This document shows, in pieces, positions 37,701 to 47,231 of a DNA stretch of 64,000 bases. Both the position numbers and the translations under genes were made by a program. The number at the start of each line of letters is the position of its first letter. The first letter of the stretch is position 1. Below the pieces are notes generated by a model. It was not told the DNA's origin. It saw only the letters and a program-made list of their open reading frames with translations, and searched no databases. The DNA comes from Leptospira vanthielii serovar Holland str. Waz Holland = ATCC 700522 (GTDB lineage: Bacteria; Spirochaetota; Leptospiria; Leptospirales; Leptospiraceae), in the NCBI RefSeq assembly GCF_000332455.1, contig NZ_AOGY02000051.1:62001-126000 (forward strand), read 5' to 3'.

Positions 37701-37884
37701 AAAAATTGATCATATATCCGAAATGAAAAAGGCCAAGCCAAAGAGTTCCCATTCCCAATTGGTAGGTAGCCTCCGACTTTTCTTTAACCGTTAAAAAAAA
37801 TTGTGCATTGTAAAAAGTAAAAATTACACCGACCAGAGAGCCGAATGTATAAAAATCAAACGCTATATTTCCCCAAGAGTTCAT
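34735..37884 (-). CDS. Membrane receptor with HAMP, SpoIIE-type phosphatase and TPR domains
   Basis: The 1049 residues start with seven hydrophobic helices (about 10-30, 45-62, 70-92, 105-125, 148-168, 175-195 and 212-230). Another helix (about 243-264) leads into an extracytoplasmic region (265-508), then a helix (about 509-532), HAMP (533-586) and a coiled coil (580-615). The PP2C/SpoIIE Ser/Thr phosphatase domain follows (about 640-876), with likely metal aspartates GGD664, D685 in NADAMGKS, D817 in GSDGRDD and D867/D868 in LTDDLS. The TPR-rich end (about 900-1040) probably binds partners. It likely dephosphorylates an anti-sigma-factor antagonist; target not encoded nearby. It precedes the FemAB-like gene in the same direction. 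Confidence 0.88.
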   Translation of the reverse strand: MNSWGNIAFDFYTFGSLVGVIFTFYNAQFFLTVKEKSEATYQLGMGTLWLGLFHFGYMINFSFMGPASAYLRWLVIIGAMAGATYLTSFFLSYPEVYFPRFKKYLFRIMISVVVFVTGYFVYISLTAGRLFFFSGHYWDFPVPAFYKVYAIIVLVFFVTFSLVALVQIFKMQKESRFATTSILIAFILVTIIPGIMNAQSRDGAIGRGIYQTITDLVLVVGLFVANVVYINNTKDKTTIISRIIGISLASFLLVLQLVAYVVIQQSEDNYDMVHTARAKNFIAGLETDQVPSFHYTYDTSQKEFIRKKGMDESAVDPKNYESEYWNYWALETILSFKESKDWKDKTKNLLSVLPETSSGYVAEIKRLLALEKVTDPKSLIHELESEKRKILYTRNKLREIQTKNFSDNADSLVSKKEGPLSGFYAEARSVLDSQLPEEKKSEILDQMFSPMPNHGDRNYRGRVKFAEDNPEYSFYVSYLIVDKTKGLVHEVGYPYLDYREFQEEVTLPWIIGVLSLAVLVIFGYRLFFLIALLRPIEQIIEGLTEVNSGNLEHRLTVHVEDDIGFMARSFNRMVRSIQAARKKLEQYADQLEVKVQERTKELENTLKEVQSLKHQQDGDYFLTSLLLQPFNANHAKHENVHIDFLLEQKKKFTFRQYEKEIGGDLNIANQIFLNNRSYTVFLNADAMGKSMQGAGGALVLGSVFESIITRTQLLGEARNTYPERWIKNTFLELHKIFEGFDGSMLVSLVLGLIDNETGLLYFINAEHPWMVLYRDGIASFIENELMFRKLGTSGVQGNLYIKTFQLEPGDILIAGSDGRDDLLISHTADGKRVINEDERLFLKVVESGKGELDKIYDELAKYGSLTDDLSLLRVSYIEEKERYKIEKERLKEIQALLLKAKEASESSDLQEAVAYLEEANSLEENIPEIKKKFIQLYLKLKDYGNAKKMAKDYSLLKPMDTEIMYITAFCARKVADVKTAIDFGERVRLRDPGHVKNLINLGQTYLADKNLDRAENILSSALELDPENPSLQRLLDHIRKKQNKQDVVS

Positions 37885-37911
37885 GGGTGAAAACCCTAAC
37901 AGAAAATAAAA

Positions 37912-38553
37912 TCATGTCAACTTTGTATTTCTTTTCTTCTTAATTTGGTATAGAAAGTAAAAGAATAAACATAGAATGATTAATCCTATGACCTGATTGT
38001 AGTAAGATAACATAACAACGATTTGGTTCCAGTTGGCTCCCAAAACTGAGCCTCCCAATAGCAGGATTCCGCACCAAAGCGAAATGGCAATCGAGTACAA
38101 CAATACAAATTTAATAACGTTCATTTTACTCATTCCTGCAACAATGGAAACAAAGAAGCGAATTCCTGCGGAAAATCGGGACAAGAGAACCACAATGAGT
38201 TCATACCGGCGAAACCAGACTAGTGTTTTATGTAAGTTTTCTTCCTGGTAGAGGGCCGACAAAAAAGGGAACCGTGATCGTTTTAGAAAATGGAGGATCC
38301 TTTCCCCAAAAAAATACATGACAAGGGCCCCAAGAAGATTCCCCAAATAAGTAGCCGCTACTACAGAAACAAAAGACAGAGGAGAACCCGGACTTGAGGC
38401 CAGAAATCCAGAAAACACAGTGACCGTGTCGCCCGGCCAAGGGGGAAAAACATTTTCCAGAAAATTTGAAAAACAGAAGAAACCCCAAAGCACGACGGGC
38501 GGTAACTCTAAAATCCGAGTCAAAAAGGCATCAAACTGTAGAAAATCCAACAC
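37912..38553 (-). CDS. DedA-family membrane protein
   Basis: The 213 residues have about six hydrophobic segments and the DedA (SNARE-associated) signature: an ENVFPPWPGD re-entrant loop near residues 33-42 and LSRFSAGIRFFVSIVAGMSKMN near 124-145. Its conserved Glu, Asp and Arg residues match proton-coupled members that flip or scavenge undecaprenyl-phosphate, phosphatidylethanolamine or other lipid carriers. Substrate not known. It lies upstream of the SpoIIE receptor gene by 27 bp, same direction. Confidence 0.88.
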   Translation of the reverse strand: MLDFLQFDAFLTRILELPPVVLWGFFCFSNFLENVFPPWPGDTVTVFSGFLASSPGSPLSFVSVVAATYLGNLLGALVMYFFGERILHFLKRSRFPFLSALYQEENLHKTLVWFRRYELIVVLLSRFSAGIRFFVSIVAGMSKMNVIKFVLLYSIAISLWCGILLLGGSVLGANWNQIVVMLSYYNQVIGLIILCLFFYFLYQIKKKRNTKLT

Positions 38554-38643
38554 AAAAGAAAAGATATGCCTTCCTGTCCAATGGCAACAAAGATTTAAAA
38601 AAATGAATGGAAGGAATCCCTAGTCTCACATTTGCTTTCCCTA

Positions 38644-39075
38644 ATGCTTCGATTTCTGCCTATTTTATTGCTATTTCTCTGGGCTTGTTCACCAACCACC
38701 CAAACGGAAATCTATCGTTTCGATCAAATCATAGTTACAAAAAACCCGACAAACGCACCACCCGCTTTCCCACAGTCTTTTTTCCCTGACCAAACCAAGT
38801 TTCTACAATCAAGTGAGTTCAAAACAAGTCACATCCACACCAAGGAAGCCTATCTTCTAGTGGAGTCGGAAGAAAGTATAGAAAGTATTCGCAAACGAAT
38901 TGAAACTCGTGCAGCCCAAGGTGACTGGAAACTCATCGATAAAACAGAAAAAAACGGAGAAATTACTTATTTATTGGAAGGTTTTATCAAAAAATCTCTT
39001 TCGATCGTTGTCTCTGAAAGTGCTGGGAATTCTCATTTTTTACGTTTTTATTTTAGAAAACAATCCAGTTATTAA
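38644..39075 (+). CDS. Short lipoprotein, unknown function
   Basis: From the ATG at 38644 the product has 143 residues. The N-terminus MLRFLPILLLFLWAC gives a lipid-modified Cys15 (lipobox FLWAC). The mature part is small and mixed alpha/beta, with SEESIESIRKRIETRAAQGDWK and IVVSESAGNSHFLRFYFRK. No family is recognised. A TTG at 38632 would add four residues ahead of the signal peptide and is less likely. It ends 2 bp before the AI-2E-type transporter gene. Confidence 0.68.
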   Translation: MLRFLPILLLFLWACSPTTQTEIYRFDQIIVTKNPTNAPPAFPQSFFPDQTKFLQSSEFKTSHIHTKEAYLLVESEESIESIRKRIETRAAQGDWKLIDKTEKNGEITYLLEGFIKKSLSIVVSESAGNSHFLRFYFRKQSSY

Positions 39076-39077
39076 TT

Positions 39078-40187
39078 ATGAATTGGATTAAAAACAAAAA
39101 CGAAATTATCGTCTATCTTTTGCTTGGTGCCATATTTATAGGGACTTGTCTTACTTTATTTTTTGTATTCAAACCTTTTCTTTGGGCCAGTTTCCTTGCT
39201 CTACTGTTTTATCTTACAACAAGAAAGATTCACAAAAAACTAAAAAACATACTCGGAGTCAAATTCCACGGACTTTCGCCTTATATCATGGTGATCCTTA
39301 TGCTTGCTGGAGTATTTATTCCGTCTTATTTGATTCTTTCTACTCTAATTCGCGAGTCTTTAAACTTAGTCAGCTATATTAGAAACCAACTCACAGAAGA
39401 ATCTATTGTATCTTTGTTACTTAATAGTCCGATGCTCACAGACTTCTTTACGGAGAACGAATTTTTTTGGATCAAACTTCCTTTGTTGTACCGGGAATAT
39501 GTAGGCCAACACATGGACATTTTAAATCTAGATTCCATTTATAGTTTACTAAAAAACTCCTCTGGTTTTTTAGTTGGCTCGTTTGAAGTACCTGGTGCCA
39601 TTATTTTTAATGCATTTTTTACATTTATTTTACTTTTCTTTTTATACAAAGAAGGAAGCCGGATGGAACATGCACTTTTTGTTTTACTTCCCTTCCCAAC
39701 AGAAATTGAAGAACGACTAGGTAGGCGTATCGAAGAAGCCATTCGCACTGTGATGATGGGAAACTTATTCATTTCTCTATTACAAGGAACCTTCGTATAC
39801 GTATTGTTACTATTTACCTCCGTCTCAAATAAGTTTTTACTTTCTAGCATCGCCACCATCTTCTCACTCATCCCTGTTGTGGGAACATCGGTTGTTTGGT
39901 TACCCATTGGTTTGTATATTGGACTTGTCCAAGAGAACTGGACAGGGAGTGTACTTTTTATGATCGCGGGTGGTGCGAGTTATTTGATTTTAGAGAACTT
40001 AGTAAAACCCAAAATTTTAGATAAAAAACTAAAAACTCATCCGTTTTTAATATTTTTGTCTCTCATTGGCGGTTTACAAGAGTTTGGTGTCGCTGGGATC
40101 ATTATTGGACCTATGGCCTTAACACTTGTCATCATCCTTTGGGATTTTTGGAAAATTTTTAGAGAGACACGTTTTCAGAATATCTAA
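39078..40187 (+). CDS. AI-2E family / PerM-type transporter
   Basis: The 369 residues show about eight membrane helices, with two clusters near each end and a large middle loop. Family blocks recognised are FHGLSPYIMVILMLAGVFIPSYL and, near the C-terminus, GTSVVWLPIGLYIG and GVAGIIIGPMAL. This superfamily includes the AI-2 exporter TqsA and Na+/H+ antiporters; the substrate of this member is not evident. The xseA start codon directly follows its stop. Confidence 0.88.
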   Translation: MNWIKNKNEIIVYLLLGAIFIGTCLTLFFVFKPFLWASFLALLFYLTTRKIHKKLKNILGVKFHGLSPYIMVILMLAGVFIPSYLILSTLIRESLNLVSYIRNQLTEESIVSLLLNSPMLTDFFTENEFFWIKLPLLYREYVGQHMDILNLDSIYSLLKNSSGFLVGSFEVPGAIIFNAFFTFILLFFLYKEGSRMEHALFVLLPFPTEIEERLGRRIEEAIRTVMMGNLFISLLQGTFVYVLLLFTSVSNKFLLSSIATIFSLIPVVGTSVVWLPIGLYIGLVQENWTGSVLFMIAGGASYLILENLVKPKILDKKLKTHPFLIFLSLIGGLQEFGVAGIIIGPMALTLVIILWDFWKIFRETRFQNI

Positions 40188-41465
40188 ATGGAACTTGTGG
40201 ACTCATCTCTCAGTGTCAGTGAGGTCAACCGCCTCATAAAAGCCAAACTCCAGGACTCATCGGATTTTAAAAACATTTGGGTTCGCGGCGAGATATCCAA
40301 CCATTCGCAAACCAATAGCTCAGGCCATGTATATTTTTCCCTGAAAGATCAGACGAGTGTGATCAAGTGTGCTTTTTTTTCCTTCCAAGCCAAAAACTAC
40401 CGTGGAACGCCACTGAGGAACGGAATGGAAATTTTGGTATATGGTTCGATTTCAGTTTATGAACCTGGTGGGTATTATAGTTTAACAGTTCAAAAGATTG
40501 AAGAAATTGGAGAGGGTGACATCCTTCTCAAAATTGAAAAATTAAAAAAAGCACTATTGGATAAAGGGATTTTTGATGTCACACACAAACGCCCTCTTCC
40601 CAAGTTCCCAAAACGCCTAGGTATAGTTACCTCACCCAAAGGGGCAGCTGTAGAGGATATCATTCGGATTGCCACAGACTTAAATCCTTCCATTCAGATT
40701 TTGGTTTCCCCTTGCCTAGTACAGGGAGATGGGGCTGAGGTCTCTATCATCGAAGCCATTAAAGAACTGAATGATCCCAAATGGGAAGTGGATGTGATCA
40801 TTGCAGGACGTGGTGGTGGTTCCTTCGAAGACCTAATGGCCTTCAACCAAGAAGCAGTCGTGATGGCTTATTACCATTCAAGGATTCCTATTATTTCCGC
40901 AGTGGGTCATGAAATAGACCGAGTGCTCACAGACCTTGCGGCGGATGCGACTACTCCCACTCCCACAGCCGCGGCAAAACTAGCCATTCCCAATGTATCG
41001 GATACTCTCATCCGACTGGATGAAATGGAAGACCGAATTAAATCTGCCCTAACTAATGTTATCCGCATAGGAAAAGAAAAATGGGCAGGCCTTATCACAA
41101 GACCTGTTTTTCAAAATCCGAAAACTTTATTAGAAATCAGATCCACAACACTGGATGAACTGATGACCAAAATTTCACTGCTCGGAAAAAACTATTTGGT
41201 TCGCAAACAAAGCGAATTCCAGAGGTTTGATAACCTTTCCCATAACTGGAAATCCTATTTAGAAAGAATCCATAATAAATTCACTCTCGCAGAACAAAGA
41301 TTAGAACATTTTTCTCCACTAGGGACCTTAAAACGTGGGTATTCGGTAGTTCGTAATCAAAACAAACAAGTTTTATCTTCCATCCATAGTATCAAAGAAA
41401 ATGAAAGTTTAGAAGTATTCCTCTCCGATGGAAAACTTCTCGTAGAAGTAAAAGAAAAAATATAG
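40188..41465 (+). CDS. xseA: Exodeoxyribonuclease VII large subunit
   Basis: Catalytic subunit of exonuclease VII, which cuts single-stranded DNA in either direction to oligonucleotides in repair. The 425 residues have an N-terminal OB fold (about 5-105, with IWVRGEISNHSQTNSSGHVYFSLKD), the catalytic core (about 110-320) with RGGGSFEDLMAFNQEAV and SAVGHEIDRVLTDLAADATTPTPTAAA, and a C-terminal coiled-coil arm that binds XseB subunits. The ATG lies directly after the preceding stop, and xseB follows after 9 bp. Confidence 0.96.
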   Translation: MELVDSSLSVSEVNRLIKAKLQDSSDFKNIWVRGEISNHSQTNSSGHVYFSLKDQTSVIKCAFFSFQAKNYRGTPLRNGMEILVYGSISVYEPGGYYSLTVQKIEEIGEGDILLKIEKLKKALLDKGIFDVTHKRPLPKFPKRLGIVTSPKGAAVEDIIRIATDLNPSIQILVSPCLVQGDGAEVSIIEAIKELNDPKWEVDVIIAGRGGGSFEDLMAFNQEAVVMAYYHSRIPIISAVGHEIDRVLTDLAADATTPTPTAAAKLAIPNVSDTLIRLDEMEDRIKSALTNVIRIGKEKWAGLITRPVFQNPKTLLEIRSTTLDELMTKISLLGKNYLVRKQSEFQRFDNLSHNWKSYLERIHNKFTLAEQRLEHFSPLGTLKRGYSVVRNQNKQVLSSIHSIKENESLEVFLSDGKLLVEVKEKI

Positions 41466-41474
41466 GAATTCAAA

Positions 41475-41750
41475 ATGGTAGAGAAAAAATCAATTAGTTT
41501 TGAAGAAGCACTGCGTGAATTAGAAGACATTGCAGAAAAATTAGAAAGAGGAACCCTTTCCTTAGAAGATTCCATCAAGGCCTATGAAAGAGGAATGGAA
41601 TTAAAAAAAGTTTGTTCCGAACGACTTGTGGATGCAGAAGCAAAAATTGAATTTTTATCCAAAGCACCGAGTGGTGAAATCGTAAAATCTGCGGTCAAAA
41701 AAAAGAAAGAAGATGGGCCTTCAAAACCTGTGGAAGAAGATTTATTTTAA
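41475..41750 (+). CDS. xseB: Exodeoxyribonuclease VII small subunit
   Basis: The 91 residues fit XseB: SFEEALRELEDIAEKLERGTL near the start, then LEDSIKAYERGMELKK and the acidic C-terminal tail. XseB forms the shell around XseA's coiled-coil arms and regulates its nuclease. A TAGGA lies eight bases ahead of the ATG. It is adjacent to xseA, the usual arrangement. Confidence 0.95.
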   Translation: MVEKKSISFEEALRELEDIAEKLERGTLSLEDSIKAYERGMELKKVCSERLVDAEAKIEFLSKAPSGEIVKSAVKKKKEDGPSKPVEEDLF

Positions 41751-41753
41751 AGA

Positions 41754-43154
41754 ATGAGTTTCCAAGCAGTTTTCATTGTTGGTTACCTACTCATAACGAT
41801 CGCCATTGGAGTGTATGCGGCAAAAAAAGTCAAAAACTCTCGTGACTTTATCTTAGCGGGTAGAAGCCTTCCTCTTCCTATTTCTACTGCCGCACTTTTT
41901 GCTACTTGGTTTGGAAGTGAAACCATCCTTGGTTCTTCCGTTGAATTCGCTAAAGGAGGGTTTTTATCTGTCATCCAAGACCCGTTTGGCGGAGCCCTTT
42001 GTCTTTTTTTACTAGGTCTCGTTTTTGCAAAGTATCTCTACCGAATGCAAATCCTTACCTTTGGCGATTTTTATAGAAACCGGTATGGAAAGAAGATGGA
42101 ATTTATCGCCGGAATCTGTTTGATTTTTTCCTATTTCGGATGGGTGGCCGCACAATTTGTGGCACTCGGAATTATGGTGCAGATTCTTTTTGGAATCAAC
42201 CAATTCACAGCCATAGTCATAGGAGCTTGTCTTGTTGTTTTTTATACTTATCTTGGGGGAATGTGGTCGGTTTCCTTAACAGATTTTTTCCAATCCATCT
42301 CCATCATTGTGGGTCTTGTGATCGTCTTATTCGAGTTAAACGAAGTTAAACCAATTTGGACTTCGATTCAAGAAAAACCCGATGGGTTCTTTCGTTTTTT
42401 TCCAGAGTCCAATTACCATGCATGGACTTTGTATCTTTCTGCTTGGATGGTGGTTGGGTTTGGATCTTTACCCCAACAGGATATCTTCCAAAGGGTGATG
42501 TCTGCAAAATCCGAAAAAGTGGCCATTACCGCCTCTTATCTTTCTTCCATTTTGTATCTGCTTTTTGCCCTGATTCCTTTGTTTTTAGGTCTCCATGCCA
42601 AAAGTCTCTTACCCGATTTTGATTTACACGGTGAAACGGGCCAACTCCTCATCCCCACTATGATTTCAAAATTTGCAAGCCCTTGGGTTCAGGTTTTATT
42701 TTTTTCAGCCCTCATCTCTGCTATACTTTCGACTGCCCCAGGGGCCATCCTCGCTCCTTCCTCCATACTATCTGAGAATATTCTAAAATACGCATTTAAA
42801 GATATGAATGATAAAAAGTTACTCTTTCTCTCAAGAACTTCCGTTCTTATCATTGCAGGAATTTCATTTTTACTCGCTGTAGGAAAACCATCTATTTACG
42901 CTCTTGTGGAAGACTCAGGAGGGATCTCTCTCGTGACACTCTTCATTCCCATGGTTTTTGGGCTATTAAGCCAAAAAGCAGACGAACGGGCTGCCCTTTT
43001 ATCCCTCTTTGTAGGAATTGGGACTTGGCTCGTACTCGAAGTGTATGGCGACGATATGACAAGCCATTTCTATGGAACGATAGCCAGTCTTATCGCCATC
43101 CTTGTGGGAATGTACTTCTTTCCTAAGAAAGAGCAATCGATAAAAGCCAAGTAA
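41754..43154 (+). CDS. Sodium:solute symporter family protein
   Basis: The 466 residues form about twelve or thirteen membrane helices of the SSS (SLC5-like) family. The N-terminal [20 protein letters not shown] is the typical SSS opening, followed by the [20 protein letters not shown] helix that helps form sodium- and substrate-binding sites. Helix 8 ([29 protein letters not shown]) carries the conserved Ser-rich Na2-site region. Substrate unknown. It begins 3 bp after xseB and its end overlaps the convergent ddl by 32 bp. Confidence 0.87.
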   Translation: MSFQAVFIVGYLLITIAIGVYAAKKVKNSRDFILAGRSLPLPISTAALFATWFGSETILGSSVEFAKGGFLSVIQDPFGGALCLFLLGLVFAKYLYRMQILTFGDFYRNRYGKKMEFIAGICLIFSYFGWVAAQFVALGIMVQILFGINQFTAIVIGACLVVFYTYLGGMWSVSLTDFFQSISIIVGLVIVLFELNEVKPIWTSIQEKPDGFFRFFPESNYHAWTLYLSAWMVVGFGSLPQQDIFQRVMSAKSEKVAITASYLSSILYLLFALIPLFLGLHAKSLLPDFDLHGETGQLLIPTMISKFASPWVQVLFFSALISAILSTAPGAILAPSSILSENILKYAFKDMNDKKLLFLSRTSVLIIAGISFLLAVGKPSIYALVEDSGGISLVTLFIPMVFGLLSQKADERAALLSLFVGIGTWLVLEVYGDDMTSHFYGTIASLIAILVGMYFFPKKEQSIKAK

Positions 43155-44172
43155 ATACTTCTTTCATCTCTATCCCCAGTGCTTTTGCTTGTTGGGGAAT
43201 TAAACTTGTCCCCGTCATTCCTGGCAGAGTGTTGGTTTCTAAAACATAAGGGATTCCATCACTAATGATAAAATCTGTCCGCGAGTATCCTTTACAACCA
43301 AGCACTTCATGACACTTTAAAGTATACTCTTGGAGTTTTTTTGTGATCTCCTCCCCCACCGGTGCTGGAGTGATTTCTTCACTTCCCCCTTTGGTGTATT
43401 TGGCTTCAAAATCAAAAAACTCGGACTTAGGCCGAATCTCTGTTGGCACGAGAGCAAAGGGAATTCGTTTGGTTCCTTCCTTTTTTTCCAAAACCCCAAT
43501 GGATATTTCTGTTCCCGAAATTAACTTTTGGATGAGTACCCGGTCTTCGGAGACAAAAATTTTATCAACAAGAACCATTGCCTCTTCTGGGGTTTTTGCC
43601 ATTCCTGTATTGACACTAGATCCGCCTAATGTCGGTTTAATGAATACGGGGAAGGAAAAGGGCAGATTTAAAACTGTTTTTCTTGCGTCTACTTTTCCTT
43701 TTTCTAAATCCACAAAGGGAGCAACAGGAATACCGATGGTTTGGAATAAAAGATTGGCTCTGTATTTATCCATTGCCAGAGCTGATGCCAAAACTCCTGA
43801 ACCAGTATGCGGAATCTCTAATACATCTAAAAATCCTTGGATCCTTCCATCTTCACCGGCTCCACCGTGTAATCCCAAAAAGGCGGCCGCAAATCCATGT
43901 TCCAATAGCCCTGCCCCTGACTTTGGTTCTGATATCTGGTTTATGGAAGAAAATTCTTTTAAAAAATCAGATTCGGTTTTATCCGTAGGGTCAGGGTAGA
44001 TCGGATCTTTTCCTTTCGGGATCCAAAATTTTCCCGTTTGGTCAATGTAAACAGGACAAATTTCGAATTTGTCCCGATCGATTGTATTAAAAATGAAATA
44101 AGAAGAACGAATGGAGATGATATGTTCCCCGGAGATACCTCCGAAAAGCAGTGCGATTTTGGTTTGGATCAT
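43123..44172 (-). CDS. ddl: D-alanine--D-alanine ligase
   Basis: ATP-grasp ligase that makes D-Ala-D-Ala for peptidoglycan. The 349 residues contain the N-terminal [28 protein letters not shown] (the 'GSGV..SA..mDK' loop), [16 protein letters not shown] (ATP-binding lysine and flexible loop), [12 protein letters not shown] and the late ETNTLPGMT (Mg2+/product-binding) block. The EH-I instead of EHE at the 'GG.S.EHEVS' motif is a small variation. It converges on the symporter gene and is divergent from the FPxY-repeat protein across 47 bp. Confidence 0.95.
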   Translation of the reverse strand: MIQTKIALLFGGISGEHIISIRSSYFIFNTIDRDKFEICPVYIDQTGKFWIPKGKDPIYPDPTDKTESDFLKEFSSINQISEPKSGAGLLEHGFAAAFLGLHGGAGEDGRIQGFLDVLEIPHTGSGVLASALAMDKYRANLLFQTIGIPVAPFVDLEKGKVDARKTVLNLPFSFPVFIKPTLGGSSVNTGMAKTPEEAMVLVDKIFVSEDRVLIQKLISGTEISIGVLEKKEGTKRIPFALVPTEIRPKSEFFDFEAKYTKGGSEEITPAPVGEEITKKLQEYTLKCHEVLGCKGYSRTDFIISDGIPYVLETNTLPGMTGTSLIPQQAKALGIEMKEVFTWLLSIALS

Positions 44173-44219
44173 GAAATCACTTGATTCCTTTTCTAGAAAC
44201 TTGAAGATATTGAAATTAC

Positions 44220-45629
44220 GTGGATTCCCGCTTTAAAATTCAATTCGGAATTGTTTTTTGTCTCCTCTTTCTCAGTTCCTCCATATATGCAAAACTCCCC
44301 AACTCCTTTACCGAAGACATCAAATCCAACTACCACCAATTTTGGTTTTTATATGAATCGGAAACAAGAGGGCGCCAAAGTTATTTAGCCTTTCGCCCAT
44401 TCTACATAGGTTTTCAAGACAAAACCTATGCCTTTCGTTTTAAGAGTTATCTATCCCCTCTTTATTATAAAGAAGAAACCAACTACTGGTATACTTGGTC
44501 TTCTTTATTTTTCTTTAGTGGTACGGGATTCAAACACGAAGAAGGAGACGCCGATGAAGACATTCTTTTCACTCCACTTTTCATTTGGGGAAAAGGAGAA
44601 TCCCAAAGGGAAAACTATTTTAGTGTCTTTCCTTTTTACGGCAAAATTCGGAACAAACTCTCTTATCAAGAACTGAGTTATGCACTTTTTCCCATTTATT
44701 CTGAGTGGAAGTACAAAACTTACGAAGCCAAATCCATCCTTTGGCCTTTAGTCATGTGGGGCGGTTCCGAAACTAGAAGTGACTTTCGAATCTTTCCTTT
44801 GTATTCTAAAAAGGAACACGAAGGAAAATACAAACGCCAATCTTTTCTTTGGCCTTTTTTTCAGTGGGGAGAAGAAAGGTTGGATAAAAAAGAACCTACA
44901 ACTTACTCAATTTTTTTTCCCTTCTATAACAGCAAAGATTCAAAAGATGGAAATATGAAAAGTAGAGCCTATCTTTGGTTTCCCATTTTGAATTCTTTAT
45001 TTTCTTATGGTTATGATAAAAAAACAGGGCAAACCAATTACACGGCGCTGTTTATTTTTTTCCAATACACAACTTCTGAAAAAAAGGATACACAAAAACT
45101 AGTGTTTTTTCCCTTTTATGGATATTCTTATTTTGCCAATAAAGAAGCGGAGTTCATCACTCCATTTTACATCCGTTTGTCGCAAAATACCTCTCACCTA
45201 AAAGCAACTTCCCATTTTTTATTACCTTTTTATTCCCAGATGAAAAGTGAATATGTCCAAACAGGTAGAGAAGATTACTATTGGAAACTATGGCCTTTGT
45301 TTCGTTACCACAAAGACGCTGATGGAAATTTTGGCTGGAATACACTTGCCATCATCCCGGTTCGTTTTGAAGTGATGGAAGATGTTTGGGAACCTATCTT
45401 TTCTCTTATCGAATACAAAAGGTCCTCCAATGGAGAGAAACGTTTGCATCTAATCACAAGACTTTATACTCAAAGATGGACGGAAGAAGAAACCCATATC
45501 CACATACCAATCCTTGTAGAGTATTCTAAATCACCTACTGGTTTTCGATATGAATTGGGTTATGGACTTTTTGGGATCGATACAAGAGAAACAATAAACA
45601 AATACAAACTCCTTTGGTGGGAACTATGA
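44220..45629 (+). CDS. Exported FPxY-repeat protein, candidate outer-membrane barrel linked to MCE transport
   Basis: GTG start. The 469 residues open with a clear signal peptide (cleavage near SSIYA-KL, about residue 24). The mature protein is very rich in Phe, Tyr and Trp and contains a recurring beta-like motif with FPFY, FPIY or FPLY at about residues 137, 157, 192, 233 and 297 (LPFY at 335). The motif is followed by charged turns and often preceded by a LWPL/WPF strand. This pattern suits an outer-membrane beta barrel or beta-repeat surface protein. The stop overlaps the MlaE-like gene start by 4 bp (ATGA). No family is recognised. A role as an outer-membrane partner of the MCE system is inference. 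Confidence 0.65.
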   Translation: MDSRFKIQFGIVFCLLFLSSSIYAKLPNSFTEDIKSNYHQFWFLYESETRGRQSYLAFRPFYIGFQDKTYAFRFKSYLSPLYYKEETNYWYTWSSLFFFSGTGFKHEEGDADEDILFTPLFIWGKGESQRENYFSVFPFYGKIRNKLSYQELSYALFPIYSEWKYKTYEAKSILWPLVMWGGSETRSDFRIFPLYSKKEHEGKYKRQSFLWPFFQWGEERLDKKEPTTYSIFFPFYNSKDSKDGNMKSRAYLWFPILNSLFSYGYDKKTGQTNYTALFIFFQYTTSEKKDTQKLVFFPFYGYSYFANKEAEFITPFYIRLSQNTSHLKATSHFLLPFYSQMKSEYVQTGREDYYWKLWPLFRYHKDADGNFGWNTLAIIPVRFEVMEDVWEPIFSLIEYKRSSNGEKRLHLITRLYTQRWTEEETHIHIPILVEYSKSPTGFRYELGYGLFGIDTRETINKYKLLWWEL

Positions 45630-46402
45630 AGCGCTTATATTCCAAAACCTTGGAACCTTTACTCTATGCCATTGGGTATACGGTCCTCCTTCTCTTTCGT
45701 TCGGTTGGCCAGTCCCACCATCTCTATTTCAAACGAAAAGAAATCCTTGAACAGATGTTCATTGCGGGTGTTGGTTCTCTTTTTGTTGTCTCCATCGTAT
45801 CTATTTTTACAGGAATGATCCTTGGCCTAAACACTGGTCTTGGTCTTCGGGACTTTGGGGCCGAAGGGCAAATTGGACTACTGCTTACCATCACACTCAC
45901 TCGAGAAATGTCTCCCTTTATGACCTCTCTCATCCTTGCTGCCTCCGTGGGTTCGGCGATGGCTGCTGAGATTGGAACCATGAAAGTCTCCGAAGAGATT
46001 GATGCGTTAGAAGTGATGTCCATCAATCCCGTTCGGTATCTGGTGATGCCAAGAATCGTTGGATTTTCCCTTATGGTTCCCGTGCTCTGCGTGTATTCAG
46101 CCGCCTTAGGAATCTTAGGTGGAGGTATTGTTGGACATTTTCAACTGGGAATTGATATGATTAGTTACTTCCAAGATGTATATTATAGAATCTCTTCCGT
46201 TCCAGGCCTGAAAGATTTGTATGTGGGACTTCTCAAAGGTTATGTGTTTGGTCTCTCCATCTCGACTATTTCCTGCAGCCAAGGACTTAGGACAGAAGGT
46301 GGTGCCATCGGTGTGGGTCAAACCACAAGAAAGGCTGTGGTCACATCGTTTCTTATGGTCATTTTTTCTGGTTATGTGCTCACTGCCTTATTTTATAAAT
46401 GA
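45626..46402 (+). CDS. MlaE/YrbE-family ABC permease
   Basis: Inner-membrane permease of MCE/Mla-type lipid transporters. The 258 residues from the ATG at 45626 have about five membrane helices. The family blocks are [52 protein letters not shown] and GYVLTALFY. The conserved charged EIDALE motif identifies MlaE. The start overlaps the preceding FPxY-repeat gene, and the stop region overlaps the ATPase gene by 4 bp, so the three genes are translationally linked. Confidence 0.93.
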   Translation: MKRLYSKTLEPLLYAIGYTVLLLFRSVGQSHHLYFKRKEILEQMFIAGVGSLFVVSIVSIFTGMILGLNTGLGLRDFGAEGQIGLLLTITLTREMSPFMTSLILAASVGSAMAAEIGTMKVSEEIDALEVMSINPVRYLVMPRIVGFSLMVPVLCVYSAALGILGGGIVGHFQLGIDMISYFQDVYYRISSVPGLKDLYVGLLKGYVFGLSISTISCSQGLRTEGGAIGVGQTTRKAVVTSFLMVIFSGYVLTALFYK

Positions 46403-47199
46403 AGGAAAGTATGGAAACCTTTGCCATTGAAATGAAAAACGTCCACAAAGCTTTCGGAAAACGAAAGATCCTAACGGGAATGAACATTCAAGTAAAACAA
46501 GGAGAAACTATGGTCATCCTTGGTCCTTCGGGAACAGGAAAATCAGTGAGTCTCAAACACATCACAGGGCTCCTTGATCCCGATGAAGGAGATTGCCAAA
46601 TTTTTGGTGAATCCATAGTGTATGCCAATGAAAAAAAAAGAGAAACGCTCCGTTCCAAATTAGGAGTTTTGTTCCAGTCTGGGGCTCTCATCAACTGGCT
46701 TACTGTATATGAAAATGTAGCTCTTCCTCTCCGAGAACATAAAATTGCCTCAGGGGCAGAGCTTGACCGCATTGTTATGGAAAAATTAAAATGGTTGGAT
46801 TTAGTTCCCGCCAAAGACACGTTACCGAGTAATATTTCTGGGGGGATGAAAAAACGTGTGGGTCTTGCACGAGCACTCACTTCCCAACCTAAAATCGTGT
46901 TATACGATGAGCCAACATCGGGCCTTGATCCAGTGATGTCCAATGTCATCAATGATCTTGTCATCCGGTTGCAAAAGGAACTCGGTCTAACTTCTATAGT
47001 GGTCACTCATGATATGAATTCAGCCTACAGGATTGCCGATAGAATTAGTTTTCTCTATGAAGGTAAGGTGCAGTTTTGCGGGACTTCGGAAGAGATCCAA
47101 AAATCAACCAATCCCGTCATCCAACAGTTCATTCATGGAAATACAGTAGGTCCGATGATTCTGGATCATTCGGAATTAAAAAAAGGAAAATCCAATTGA
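46399..47199 (+). CDS. MlaF-like ABC transporter ATP-binding protein
   Basis: ABC ATPase for the MCE-type lipid transporter. The 266 residues include Walker [14 protein letters not shown], the Q-loop region LFQSGAL, ABC signature [13 protein letters not shown], Walker [13 protein letters not shown] and a switch histidine VVTHDMN. An ATG at 46411, with AAGGAA just upstream, is an alternative start that would drop four residues. It overlaps the permease gene and precedes the MCE-domain gene by 32 bp. Confidence 0.94.
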   Translation: MKESMETFAIEMKNVHKAFGKRKILTGMNIQVKQGETMVILGPSGTGKSVSLKHITGLLDPDEGDCQIFGESIVYANEKKRETLRSKLGVLFQSGALINWLTVYENVALPLREHKIASGAELDRIVMEKLKWLDLVPAKDTLPSNISGGMKKRVGLARALTSQPKIVLYDEPTSGLDPVMSNVINDLVIRLQKELGLTSIVVTHDMNSAYRIADRISFLYEGKVQFCGTSEEIQKSTNPVIQQFIHGNTVGPMILDHSELKKGKSN

Positions 47200-47231
47200 C
47201 TTTGCCTCAAACATTAGGAGAACTTTAGGGA

